From contig CAYXVF010000069.1 of NCBI GenBank assembly GCA_964468125.1, forward strand, positions 1-34,715: a stretch of 34,715 nt of DNA. Reading direction: 5' to 3'. The translations under genes and the position numbers were made by a program. This document shows positions 7,833 through 15,824 of the stretch, piece by piece (within the stretch, counting starts at the first letter, position 1; each line of letters begins with the position of its first letter). Origin of the DNA: CAYXVF01 sp964468125. Its GTDB lineage: Bacteria; Myxococcota; XYA12-FULL-58-9; CAYXVF01. The notes beneath the pieces were generated by a model. The model made no database searches. It saw only the letters and a list, made by a program, of their open reading frames with translations, and was not told the origin of the DNA.

Positions 7833-8393
7833 TCAATCTGAGCGAGGTTCCGTCTCGTCTTCGACCGCGGCACGGAATTCCTCGAAGAACGCCTCGAAGT
7901 CGTCGCCGAATGCGCGCTCCATCCCGAGCAACGCCATCCATCGATAGATCGGATCGGGACCGATCGTGGCCGTCTCGCGACGGATCACACGAGTCCCTTC
8001 ACCGTGTGGCACGAGAATGAAGGCGCCTCTGCCACTCAAAGGTGCCGCTTCCCAGGAAAAGCCGTATTCGATAAGGCCTGGTGCATCCGCGCGTCGAATC
8101 TTGTAGGTCGCGACCAGCTTGCCGCTCAGATAGTACTGCAGCCCTGAGCCCACGCCCCGCTCCAAGCCCGTGACCTGGAAATCGAGCGTGCCCGCGGCGC
8201 GTTCCCGACGTTGGTAGCTCGCCCATTCGCGCGCCGAGTCGAGATGCTCGAAGACCTCCGCCGCATCCGCATCGATCCGGGTGGAGCGCTCCACGTGAAT
8301 TTCCGCCGGAAGGAGCAGCCCCACTCCCATGAAGGCGAGGGGCATCCCCACAAAGAAGGCAAAGACCAGAGCGAGGGCGCGACGACTCACCAC
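7833..8393 (-). CDS. Membrane-anchored SRPBCC (START/polyketide-cyclase-like) protein
   Basis: This 186-residue protein has one N-terminal membrane segment (about 5-27, ALALVFAFFVGMPLAFMGVG). The rest matches SRPBCC ligand-binding proteins: 'IHVERSTRIDADAAEVFEHL' opens the fold, then REWASYQ, GVGSGLQYYLSGK, a W-E-A-A-P-L-S-G-R-G strand, and the long C-terminal helix (DDFEAFFEEFRAAV). Such proteins bind hydrophobic ligands or act in stress or lipid handling; the ligand cannot be predicted. Start is the first of two tandem GTG codons at 8393. It lies 38 bases downstream of the glycosyltransferase gene, but a terminator sits in that gap, so it is probably expressed separately. Confidence 0.7.
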   Translation of the reverse strand: MVSRRALALVFAFFVGMPLAFMGVGLLLPAEIHVERSTRIDADAAEVFEHLDSAREWASYQRRERAAGTLDFQVTGLERGVGSGLQYYLSGKLVATYKIRRADAPGLIEYGFSWEAAPLSGRGAFILVPHGEGTRVIRRETATIGPDPIYRWMALLGMERAFGDDFEAFFEEFRAAVEDETEPRSD

Positions 8394-8416
8394 AAAAACC
8401 TACCCAGTGCAGGGTA
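8394..8416 (-). terminator. Rho-independent terminator after the minus-strand GT operon
   Basis: Read on the minus strand, TACCC (8416-8412) pairs with GGGTA (8405-8401) around a 6-base loop. A GG and five T residues follow (8398-8394). The stem is short but well placed, 16 bases after the stop of the GT4 gene and just before the SRPBCC start. Confidence 0.6.
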
Positions 8417-8431
8417 CGGCGTAAAGGCTCG

Positions 8432-9511
8432 TCAGTGCGGGTCGCGATAAAGACGAAGATAGCGGTCCACGCACGCATCTAGGCTGAGCTCGGCTTTGAC
8501 CCGCTCCGCTCCCGCCGCGCCCATTCGATGGCGCTCCGCGGGCGAGCGGGCGATGCGGGCCAGCGCGTCGGTCAACGCCTGCTCGTTGTCTAGTGGCACG
8601 AGCAGGCCAGATTCACCGTCGCGAATCAGCTCATGATTGCCGCCGACATCGGTCGCGATACACGGCAGCCCTGCGGCCATGGCCTCGAGAATGCTGCGCG
8701 AGAGCGCCTCTGTCTCGGACGCCAAGACAAAGGCGTCGCTCTCCGAGAGCAGAGCGGGCACGTCTCTCCGGAGCCCGAGAAAGCGAATCCGCGTCATCCC
8801 GAGGCTCCGAGCGAGCCCCTCGAGGGCCTCCCGCTCTGGGCCCTCCCCGACGATGGAGAGGCGCGACCTCTCCCGTATGTAGGCAGGAAGGGCAGCGAAC
8901 GCGCGAATGAGTCGATCGAACCCCTTCAGTGGCACGAGACGTCCGACGGAAATGAAATGAACGTCCTCCTCTCGAACCAGAGACGGGGAGCGGAGAGGGA
9001 GTGCGACTCCGTTGCGGATCACGATCGGGTCGTCGCCCCTGAGTCCCCCGAGGGCGCGATAAAACACAGCGGCTTCGAGCGACACGGCAACCAGCTTCGT
9101 GCCCATCCAAGATGCGGCGCGCAACAGCCACATGCGTCTCGGATCCTCGGCCACCATGTGCGTGTCGTGTAGCGTTCCAATGTGCGGGATCCGCGCGCTT
9201 CGAGCGGCAAGAGCCGCACCGGTGATCGCGCCGAAGAGATGCGAATGGAGCAGGTCCACGCGTTCTTCGCGAAGAAAACGGCGAAACGCGCGGGCAAAGA
9301 GTGTCAAACGTCGAAAGGACTTGAAGTCGCGGTGTCTTGGCGCGCGAATGGCTGGAAGCTCACGAGCCACGCAGGCCGCCTCCACCTCGCGATTGCCGAA
9401 ATGGACGACCCAGGCGTCTTCTCCGCGACGGCGTTGGTGCTCGACGAGGTCGAGAAGCATGGTCTCCGCCCCACCGAGATTCAACGTGTCGATGAAATGC
9501 ATCACCTTCAT
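8432..9511 (-). CDS. GT4 family glycosyltransferase
   Basis: This 359-residue cytoplasmic enzyme starts at the ATG at 9511, which overlaps the upstream stop as ATGA. The N-terminal half has the GT-B opening MKVMHFIDTLNLGGAETML and a 'DLLHSHLFGA' strand. The C-terminal half has ISVGRLVPLKGFDRLI, a GEGPERE loop and the donor-binding E-x7-E region SETEALSRSILEAMAAGLP, followed by TDVGGNHELI. These are standard retaining GT4 features. It probably adds one sugar of the exopolysaccharide repeat unit; donor and linkage cannot be told. The upstream in-frame extension to 9895 overlaps the aminotransferase gene and carries no family features. It is the last gene of a three-gene coupled set. Confidence 0.9.
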   Translation of the reverse strand: MKVMHFIDTLNLGGAETMLLDLVEHQRRRGEDAWVVHFGNREVEAACVARELPAIRAPRHRDFKSFRRLTLFARAFRRFLREERVDLLHSHLFGAITGAALAARSARIPHIGTLHDTHMVAEDPRRMWLLRAASWMGTKLVAVSLEAAVFYRALGGLRGDDPIVIRNGVALPLRSPSLVREEDVHFISVGRLVPLKGFDRLIRAFAALPAYIRERSRLSIVGEGPEREALEGLARSLGMTRIRFLGLRRDVPALLSESDAFVLASETEALSRSILEAMAAGLPCIATDVGGNHELIRDGESGLLVPLDNEQALTDALARIARSPAERHRMGAAGAERVKAELSLDACVDRYLRLYRDPH

Positions 9512-10590
9512 GAGGCCATTCCCACTTCGATCGCCGCCAGGTCCGCGTTCGTGACATCCTCGTGCGTCGGAAGGGTCAGGAGACGAGACGCAAAATCGCG
9601 CGCATTCGGAGTGTCCCCCCGAACGCTCACCAGCGCCTCGACCCCATCGATGCCGACGAGTGGAACCTCGTAGAGTCGTGTCACTCCGAGTCCGTCGAGC
9701 CGCTGCATCAGCGTCTTCGCGTGCTCTGCGTCGCGGGCGAGGACCGGATAGCGTAGGAACGGCCCGGTCGCGCCACAGAGCGCGGGCAGGCTCGAAATCC
9801 CAGGGGCTTGCGCCACGAGCGTCGCCAAGGCTTCCTCCACCCGGCGCTCCCGGCGACGATAGCGCTCGAGATTGGGGGGCAAGCGCGCGAGACACGATTC
9901 TTGGATCGGGGCGATCGCCTGTAGCGCTTCGTAGCGAGTCTCGCCGATGCGCAAGCCAGGTAATCGCTCCAGCATTCCGTAGGCGAGCGGATGGGTCAGC
10001 AGATTATACGCCTCGAGCTTCAAACGGTGAGCCCAACCTCCCTGGCGGTCGACCGGTGGGCCGACGAGAGAGAGCTCTGACGTCGGGCTGAGCACCGCTC
10101 CTCCACCCAAGACACTCAACGGCTTTCCTCGACCGAAGCTCAGAATCACGAGGTCCCCGCGCGGACCGCTCTCCGATAGATGCTGCGCGCTGTCTTCGAC
10201 CAACATCGCGTCGCCGATGAGGTCGCGGAGCTCGGCGACTCGCTCTCCGCAGCCGAGAAGATTCACCGCGACCACTGCGACCGTCTTCGCGCTCACGGCC
10301 TCGGCCACTGCGTCGAGGGACAGCCAGGGTCGTTCAAACTCGAGGTCCACCAAAATCGGCTCGGCTCCCGCAAAGCGTGCCGCCGCCACGAGCGCGGGGC
10401 AGCCATAGGCGGGCAAGATGACCTCCGGTTGAGCGGGTCCCCGCTCCACCGCCAAACGCAAGGCCGCGGCGAGCGCCGCGGTGCCGGACCGATAGAAGGC
10501 GACCGCGTTCATGTTCGGAAAAACAGAGTCGAGCGCCGCCGGCGCCCGCACCGTCGCAATCCGATCTCCGACCGGGCGCAACCGTCTCAT
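9508..10590 (-). CDS. DegT/DnrJ/EryC1/StrS-like PLP aminotransferase
   Basis: This 360-residue protein belongs to the sugar aminotransferase fold. It shows FYRSGTAALAAAL near residues 30-45, the LPAYGCPALVAAA strand-helix, 'VEDSAQHLSE' for the PLP-contacting Asp-Ser-Ala, and the active-site lysine K156 in LSFGRGKPLSVLGGGA. Family members transfer an amino group to nucleotide-linked ketosugars, but the SFGRGK subgroup is diverged and its substrate is unknown. The start is the ATG at 10590, which overlaps the upstream GT2 stop as ATGA; the gene again overlaps the downstream GT4 start by ATGA. This tight coupling implies one transcript and balanced translation. Likely role: supplying or modifying an amino sugar for the polysaccharide. 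Confidence 0.8.
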   Translation of the reverse strand: MRRLRPVGDRIATVRAPAALDSVFPNMNAVAFYRSGTAALAAALRLAVERGPAQPEVILPAYGCPALVAAARFAGAEPILVDLEFERPWLSLDAVAEAVSAKTVAVVAVNLLGCGERVAELRDLIGDAMLVEDSAQHLSESGPRGDLVILSFGRGKPLSVLGGGAVLSPTSELSLVGPPVDRQGGWAHRLKLEAYNLLTHPLAYGMLERLPGLRIGETRYEALQAIAPIQESCLARLPPNLERYRRRERRVEEALATLVAQAPGISSLPALCGATGPFLRYPVLARDAEHAKTLMQRLDGLGVTRLYEVPLVGIDGVEALVSVRGDTPNARDFASRLLTLPTHEDVTNADLAAIEVGMAS

Positions 10591-11708
10591 CGTTTCGACG
10601 GCGTCCAAGCAACGATGCGCTTGCCCATCAGGAAATTGCAGGTCGCGTGGGCGATTCCGACGTTCACCTGCACGAAGAACACCGGGATCCGGACGAGCGA
10701 GCTGCGCTGGAGCGCAGGGATCAATGTTCCCAACACGACGATCCCGTAGAAGAGCGCCTGTCCTAGGACGACGAGGCGCGCGAAGAGGCTGTCCGGCCAC
10801 ATTGCGATCGAGATGCCCGCCACGGCGATGAGCAACCAGGGCACTGCCCAACGCATCAGCTTGTGGCTGAAGAGCTGGAAGGCGAAGAGCCCGTAGCGAA
10901 ACGGATTCAGGACGTCGAGATTGCGCGCCACAGCGGTGATGCCGCGCAAGACGGTGCGCACCTTCCGTCCGTATTCCTGGCGCCCCTTCACATCCTTGTA
11001 GAGGCCGAGCACCTCCGGCGACGAGACCGCGACATAGCCTTTTCGGGCGCAATTGACCGCGGTGTTGAAGTCGCTCGGTGACTTTGTGTCCCAGCGGTGG
11101 CAGACTTCCTTGCGAGCTGCAAAGAACGAGCCACTGAGCCCCACCAAGCCACGCACCCGCGACTCCAATCGACGCAACGCCATCTCATAGCGCACGTAGG
11201 CGCCTTCACCAGAGATGGTCCCATCCTCTCGCAGAATTCGGTCCTCACTCGATACCGCACCGACCTGCGGGTCCTCGAACGCGCGGACCAGATTGCCGAG
11301 CGCTTCGTCGGGGATCATCGTGCCGACGTCCGAGAACACGAGAATGTCGCCTCGTGCCTCGGCGATCGCTGCCTTCTGCGCGCTCTCCTTACCCCCGTGG
11401 GGACAGCGGACCAAACGAACGCCCCGCTCGGCGAAGGTTTCGACCACCTCGTCGGTCCCGTCGTCGGACCCATCGGAGGCAACGACGATCTCAAACTCCG
11501 AATCGGGCCGGGAAAGCGCTAGGGTGTTCTCGAGCTTCGAGCCGATCGCATCGCGCGCATTACGCACCGCGATGATCAGCGAAAGAGACGGAGCGCTTTC
11601 AGACGACTCGCGGCGTTCGTTTCGTTTCGGTAAGACCATGAGTATCAGCGGGTAGACAAAGTAGCTGTAGGCGGTGAGAAACAGGGCAACGACGAGTACT
11701 GCGGTCAT
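10587..11708 (-). CDS. Membrane GT2 family glycosyltransferase
   Basis: This 373-residue protein has an N-terminal membrane segment (about 3-26) and then a GT-A domain. SLSLIIAVRNA starts the fold, ASDGSDDGT (77-85) is the nucleotide-binding motif, and FSDVGT (125-130) occupies the DxD position, where FSDANT is more usual. A QEYGRKVRT segment stands where Q/R-x-x-RW lies in processive enzymes. Three or four membrane segments follow (about 270-355). The layout matches inner-membrane GT2 enzymes of exopolysaccharide clusters that use undecaprenyl-linked acceptors. It is the first gene of the coupled set GT2-aminotransferase-GT4. The divergent plus-strand DUF218 gene starts 60 bases away, so both promoters share that gap. 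Confidence 0.88.
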   Translation of the reverse strand: MTAVLVVALFLTAYSYFVYPLILMVLPKRNERRESSESAPSLSLIIAVRNARDAIGSKLENTLALSRPDSEFEIVVASDGSDDGTDEVVETFAERGVRLVRCPHGGKESAQKAAIAEARGDILVFSDVGTMIPDEALGNLVRAFEDPQVGAVSSEDRILREDGTISGEGAYVRYEMALRRLESRVRGLVGLSGSFFAARKEVCHRWDTKSPSDFNTAVNCARKGYVAVSSPEVLGLYKDVKGRQEYGRKVRTVLRGITAVARNLDVLNPFRYGLFAFQLFSHKLMRWAVPWLLIAVAGISIAMWPDSLFARLVVLGQALFYGIVVLGTLIPALQRSSLVRIPVFFVQVNVGIAHATCNFLMGKRIVAWTPSKR

Positions 11709-11768
11709 GGTCGAAGTTCCAACGGGCGCACGCTAGCGAGTCCCGCGCGCCCTCGCAACGAAGACGAA

Positions 11769-12416
11769 GTGAAAGTGGCTTTGAGAACATACGCCGGAAT
11801 CGCGCTGCGTATCCTGGAACGAGCGAGTCTGGTCGCGGTGTTCGGATTCTTTGCGATCGCACTCACGCCTGTCTCGGAGTTCATCGCCGAGCCACTCCGG
11901 GTGGAAGAGGAACCGGAGTCCGCGGACATGATCGTGGTGCTCGGCGCCTTTGCCACGGTCAACGGAGTGCTGAACGAGTCTGCACTGCGCCGGACGCAGA
12001 AAGCCGCTGAGCTCTACGCCGAGGGCTTCGCGCCGACCGTGTTGTTCACCGGGGGCAACGAAGACCGCCCCGAAGGACGCCACACGGCGGACCACATGGC
12101 TCGATTCGCCGAACAGCTCGGCATCCCGCGGGACGCCATCGTGGTGGAGACCGAATCGCGAAACACCCATGAAAACGCCCAGCGCTCGATGGAAATCTGC
12201 GAGCGGCAGGGCTGCAACAGTATCCTGCTGATCAGCGACATGGCTCATCTCTACCGCGCGAAAGCGTGTTTTCGCGCCATTCCCCGTGTCCACGCCATTG
12301 CCTCCAACCGATACACCTTTTACTGGACCACGCCGGAGATTCGATTCGCTCGCTTCCATGCTGCGCTCTACGAACATCTCGCGTTGCTCTATTATCGCTG
12401 GCGAGGCTGGTTGTGA
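11769..12416 (+). CDS. DUF218 / YdcF-ElyC-like membrane protein
   Basis: This 215-residue protein has one N-terminal membrane segment (about 15-38). The DUF218 fold follows: SADMIVVLGA, an ALRRTQKAAELYAEG helix, VLFTGGNED, 'TRNTHENA'-like ESRNTHENAQ, and LLISDMAHLYRAK. E. coli relatives (ElyC, SanA, YdcF) affect envelope integrity and undecaprenyl-phosphate-linked processes, and DUF218 genes are frequent in exopolysaccharide clusters. The exact reaction is not known. It is followed 80 bases later by the ABC half-transporter, probably in the same transcript. Confidence 0.85.
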   Translation: MKVALRTYAGIALRILERASLVAVFGFFAIALTPVSEFIAEPLRVEEEPESADMIVVLGAFATVNGVLNESALRRTQKAAELYAEGFAPTVLFTGGNEDRPEGRHTADHMARFAEQLGIPRDAIVVETESRNTHENAQRSMEICERQGCNSILLISDMAHLYRAKACFRAIPRVHAIASNRYTFYWTTPEIRFARFHAALYEHLALLYYRWRGWL

Positions 12417-12496
12417 CCGCTGTGATTCGACGATGTAAGCCGGCTTTTGCGAAAACGGGCGTCGTCGTGGACGGCGTTTTGCGGTAGAGGAGCGGC

Positions 12497-14329
12497 GTGA
12501 CAGAACAGGCCGAAAGAAGCACCGCCCGGCTCGCGTGGCGCCACATGGCACCGATGCTCCGGGGTGAGAAGCTGCTCGTCGCGCGCCTTCTTCTCACCGG
12601 CCTCGGCAACGCGGTCGGTGCGATGGCGATCATGCTGATGATCCGCGAGTTCCTCTCCGCAACCCTCAACGAGGATCGCGGCGTCAACGCGTGGCTCAGC
12701 AGTGCGCTCGGCCAGGAAGGCGCGCTCTTCGCGTCGGCGGGGATTCTCCTCGGTGCGTACTTTCTGGTGAACTATCTCTACTACGACAATCAGGTGACCG
12801 CGGAGCGCATCAGAAAGGTCGTGGAGCTCGGCATCCTTGCGCGCGTGGTGCGCCACATCATCGACCTCTCGGTGCCCTACGTCAGCCAGCACTCTCAGGG
12901 TGACCTGATGGAGGCGATTCGAACGGACATTCGTGGCCTGCGCGAGGTGATCCTCGCCGCCGTCGGAATGTTCGTCCAGGGGCTCATGTGCGTGAGCCTA
13001 GCGGGCGCTGCCTTCATTCTGAGCCCCTACCTGTTCTTCTGGGGGTTCATCGTGCTGCCGGTCGCGGTCGTTCCGATCATTGCCCTGTCTCGACGGATCA
13101 GGGCACGCAGCTACTCGATCCGCCGAAAATCCGTCGGAGTTTTTGACTTCGTCCTCCAGGTGATCAGCGGGATTCGACTGGTCGTGACCTACGGAGGCAA
13201 CAAAAACCCCTACATGGCGATCGAAGAGACCGCAGCCCCCTTCTACGACGAGAACATTCGCCTCCAGAGCAATCACGCCCTCAGCAAGGTCCTGCTCGAG
13301 GGCCTCGGGGGCGTCTCGGTGGTGGTGATCATCCTGATCGGGGGCTTCCAGGTCATGTCTGGCGAGCTGAACTGGCCTGCGCTTCTCGCCTTCGTGATGA
13401 CCATTCGAGGCGTCTTCGGACCCGTGAACAACGTGAACGCCGAATTCGTTAGGATGCAGACCTATGCGGCCGCCGTGGCCCGCGTGAGCGAGTTGCTGGA
13501 GACGCGGCCAACGCTGGTCGATCGCGATGGGGCACGCCCGCTCGAGCAGGCTCCGAACCTGATCCGTTTCGAGCACGTGAGCTTCTCCTATGGTGAGGAC
13601 CTCGTGATCGAGGATTTGAACCTCGAGATCCGAAATGGTGAGACCCTCGGAATCGTCGGCCCCTCCGGATCGGGCAAAACGACCTTTCTCAATCTCTTTG
13701 CGCGACTCTACGAACCCACCTCGGGGCGGATCACCTACGATGGAGTCGACGTGCGCGACTACACCCTCGAATCGGTGTACGGCTCCTACTCCATCGTGAC
13801 TCAGCACCCCTACCTCTTTGGTCTGAGTGTCCGCGACAACATTCTCTTTGGGCGACCCGATGCGAGCGAAGAGGAAGTCATCGAGGTCGCCAAAGCAGCG
13901 TCCGTTCACGAGGAGATCCTAAAGCTGCCCCAGGGCTACGACACACCGATCGGCATTACCGGTCAGGACCTCTCCGGCGGTCAACAACAGCGCGTCAACA
14001 TCGCCCGAGCACTCCTCAAGAACGCCCCCATCCTGCTGCTCGACGAAGCGACCTCCAGCCTCGATTCGATTTCTGAGGTGAAAGTGCAGCGCGCGATCGA
14101 TGAGCTGTCCCGAAACCGTACCACCATTGTCGTCACTCACCGTCTCTCCACCCTCCGGAGCGCAGACCGTGTCCTAGTGCTGCGCGACGGCCGGTTCGTC
14201 GCCTGTGCACCCCACCAGGAGCTGCTCGAGACCTGCGAGACCTACCAGGAGCTCTGGAAAACGCAGCAGCTGGAAGGGTCTTTCACCCATGAGCTCGAGG
14301 AACGAAATGAGGCGCTCGCGACACCCTGA
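12497..14329 (+). CDS. ABC half-transporter (MsbA-like, membrane plus ATPase)
   Basis: This 610-residue exporter half begins at a GTG at 12497 with GAGGAG upstream. Six membrane segments occupy about residues 25-310. The ATPase domain has Walker A GPSGSGKTT (388-396), a Q-loop (VTQHPYLFG), signature LSGGQ (492-496), Walker B ILLLDE with D516/E517, and the H-loop VVTHRLS. A homodimer is expected. MsbA-type exporters move lipid-linked molecules across the inner membrane. With no Wzx flippase in this locus, flipping of the undecaprenyl-linked repeat unit is the most attractive role, but lipid A or drug export cannot be excluded. The next gene overlaps its end by 23 bases. Confidence 0.92.
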   Translation: MTEQAERSTARLAWRHMAPMLRGEKLLVARLLLTGLGNAVGAMAIMLMIREFLSATLNEDRGVNAWLSSALGQEGALFASAGILLGAYFLVNYLYYDNQVTAERIRKVVELGILARVVRHIIDLSVPYVSQHSQGDLMEAIRTDIRGLREVILAAVGMFVQGLMCVSLAGAAFILSPYLFFWGFIVLPVAVVPIIALSRRIRARSYSIRRKSVGVFDFVLQVISGIRLVVTYGGNKNPYMAIEETAAPFYDENIRLQSNHALSKVLLEGLGGVSVVVIILIGGFQVMSGELNWPALLAFVMTIRGVFGPVNNVNAEFVRMQTYAAAVARVSELLETRPTLVDRDGARPLEQAPNLIRFEHVSFSYGEDLVIEDLNLEIRNGETLGIVGPSGSGKTTFLNLFARLYEPTSGRITYDGVDVRDYTLESVYGSYSIVTQHPYLFGLSVRDNILFGRPDASEEEVIEVAKAASVHEEILKLPQGYDTPIGITGQDLSGGQQQRVNIARALLKNAPILLLDEATSSLDSISEVKVQRAIDELSRNRTTIVVTHRLSTLRSADRVLVLRDGRFVACAPHQELLETCETYQELWKTQQLEGSFTHELEERNEALATP

Positions 14330-15821
14330 GCTGGCGCGACTCGCACTGCAGACGCTGGTCTTTGTATCGCTCCTCTGCGCGGCTTTGGATGAGGCGGACG
14401 GAGCGACGCGACTCGGCTGCCAACCCCCGGAGAATCAAGTCACCGCGAGCTGCCCGCCCCTGCCGAAGGAAGCGGTGTGTGAAGGCAAGCGCTGCTTCTA
14501 TGTCAGCCCCTGCTACGGTGACGACACGAGCGGCGACGGAAGCTTTGCGAAGCCCTGGAAGAGCTTTCGGTGGCTCACGTACTACTACGAGGACATCGTC
14601 CCGAACAGGGCGGTCCGCTTGCGCCCCGGCGACGTGGTGTACGTTCTGAGCGGCACCTTGAGCCGGGGCTGGAGCCCCTTCGATCCGAGTGACACTCCTT
14701 CGGGCGAGACCTACTTGTTCATGGCGCGCGCGATCCGTGGATCAAAGTCCGAGCCGGTCACGATCAAAGCCTTTCCGGGTGCAGAGCCCGTACTCGATCC
14801 GCGTCGTCGCGGAGTGGCGATGCGCATCCTACAAAGCTCCCATCTCCGTCTCGAAGGGCTGAAAGTCGATAATGCCTGCGGCCGCGGCGTCCTCATCGAA
14901 GAGTCGCAGGAGATCCGGCTCCGGTCGCTCGCCGTGTCGAATACCGACGGCGTCGACAATGACGAGGTCGCCGGAGTGTATGTCGAGTCGAGTCGAGAAG
15001 TGCTGGTCGACGGCGGGGAGTTCTTCGACAACTTTGATCGGGACGCAGAGGACACAAATGGCGATGCGACGGAGAACAGCGGCAACATCGTCTTCCTAGG
15101 CGGCGCCATCGTGCTGGTCAGAGACGTGCACGTCTTCAATACCTTGGGAGAGGATCTGGCGGGCTACTGCATCAAGTACCAGCGCGCTTCTACCGATCCG
15201 AAGGCGTCGTTCTATGTGCTCGAGAGTCGTTTCGACAACTGTGCGTTCTTTGCGATTTCAACGGGCACGCAGAACACGCTCGTGCGCGACAACTTGATCG
15301 TCGGAGGCGCGGCGCTCGTCAGCCGGGACAACGGCGCGCTCACCCATCAACACAACCAGCACTTTGAGCACAACACGATCTACGTCGAGGGTCCGGGCCT
15401 CGAGATCGTGCCTACGTCGGCCTATCGCTCCGGCAGCTTTCCCGACGATCCGAGCAGCTTTGTTTTCAGCAACAACGTCGTGGTGGACCTTCGACTCGCC
15501 TACACCTCGACCCAAGGAATCGTGGAGATCGGCACCTATATGACGGATCCGATGCTGAAGCATCTGAGCACGCAGCTCGATTTTCGCTCGAACTGCTACA
15601 GCAACGTGCGCACCACCGCACGCTTTGCCCTCGGTGCCTCCCCGCTCGAAGGCCGGGCGGGCGCTCGCTACGACATCTTCGACTGGAAAGGCCTCGGCTA
15701 TGACAAAGGATCGGTCCTCGCCAATCCGAGCTTCGTCGACCCGGAAAGCGGCGATTTCCGACTCACGCCGACGAGCTCGTGCCGAGGCAAAGGAACCCGC
15801 GTCTTCCGGCGCCCGCGTTAG
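14307..15821 (+). CDS. Secreted right-handed parallel beta-helix protein
   Basis: The preferred start is the ATG at 14307, with AGGAAC 4-9 bases upstream; an earlier ATG at 14289 has no such site. The protein (504 residues) has a twin-Arg-like basic start and a signal peptide (about 1-32, LALQTLVFVSLLCAALDEADG). The mature part has SPCYGDDTSGDGSFAKPWKS, the usual opening of secreted parallel beta-helix proteins. Repeating turns follow, such as LRLEGLKVDNACGRGVLIEES, VYVESSREVLVDGGEF and NTLVRDNLIVGG, and it closes with VDPESGDFRLTPTSSCRGKG. Relatives act as polysaccharide lyases, epimerases or hydrolases, or as binding proteins. Placement in an exopolysaccharide cluster suggests trimming or tailoring of the product in the periplasm. 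Catalytic residues cannot be assigned. Confidence 0.8.
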   Translation: MRRSRHPELARLALQTLVFVSLLCAALDEADGATRLGCQPPENQVTASCPPLPKEAVCEGKRCFYVSPCYGDDTSGDGSFAKPWKSFRWLTYYYEDIVPNRAVRLRPGDVVYVLSGTLSRGWSPFDPSDTPSGETYLFMARAIRGSKSEPVTIKAFPGAEPVLDPRRRGVAMRILQSSHLRLEGLKVDNACGRGVLIEESQEIRLRSLAVSNTDGVDNDEVAGVYVESSREVLVDGGEFFDNFDRDAEDTNGDATENSGNIVFLGGAIVLVRDVHVFNTLGEDLAGYCIKYQRASTDPKASFYVLESRFDNCAFFAISTGTQNTLVRDNLIVGGAALVSRDNGALTHQHNQHFEHNTIYVEGPGLEIVPTSAYRSGSFPDDPSSFVFSNNVVVDLRLAYTSTQGIVEIGTYMTDPMLKHLSTQLDFRSNCYSNVRTTARFALGASPLEGRAGARYDIFDWKGLGYDKGSVLANPSFVDPESGDFRLTPTSSCRGKGTRVFRRPR

Positions 15822-15824
15822 AGC

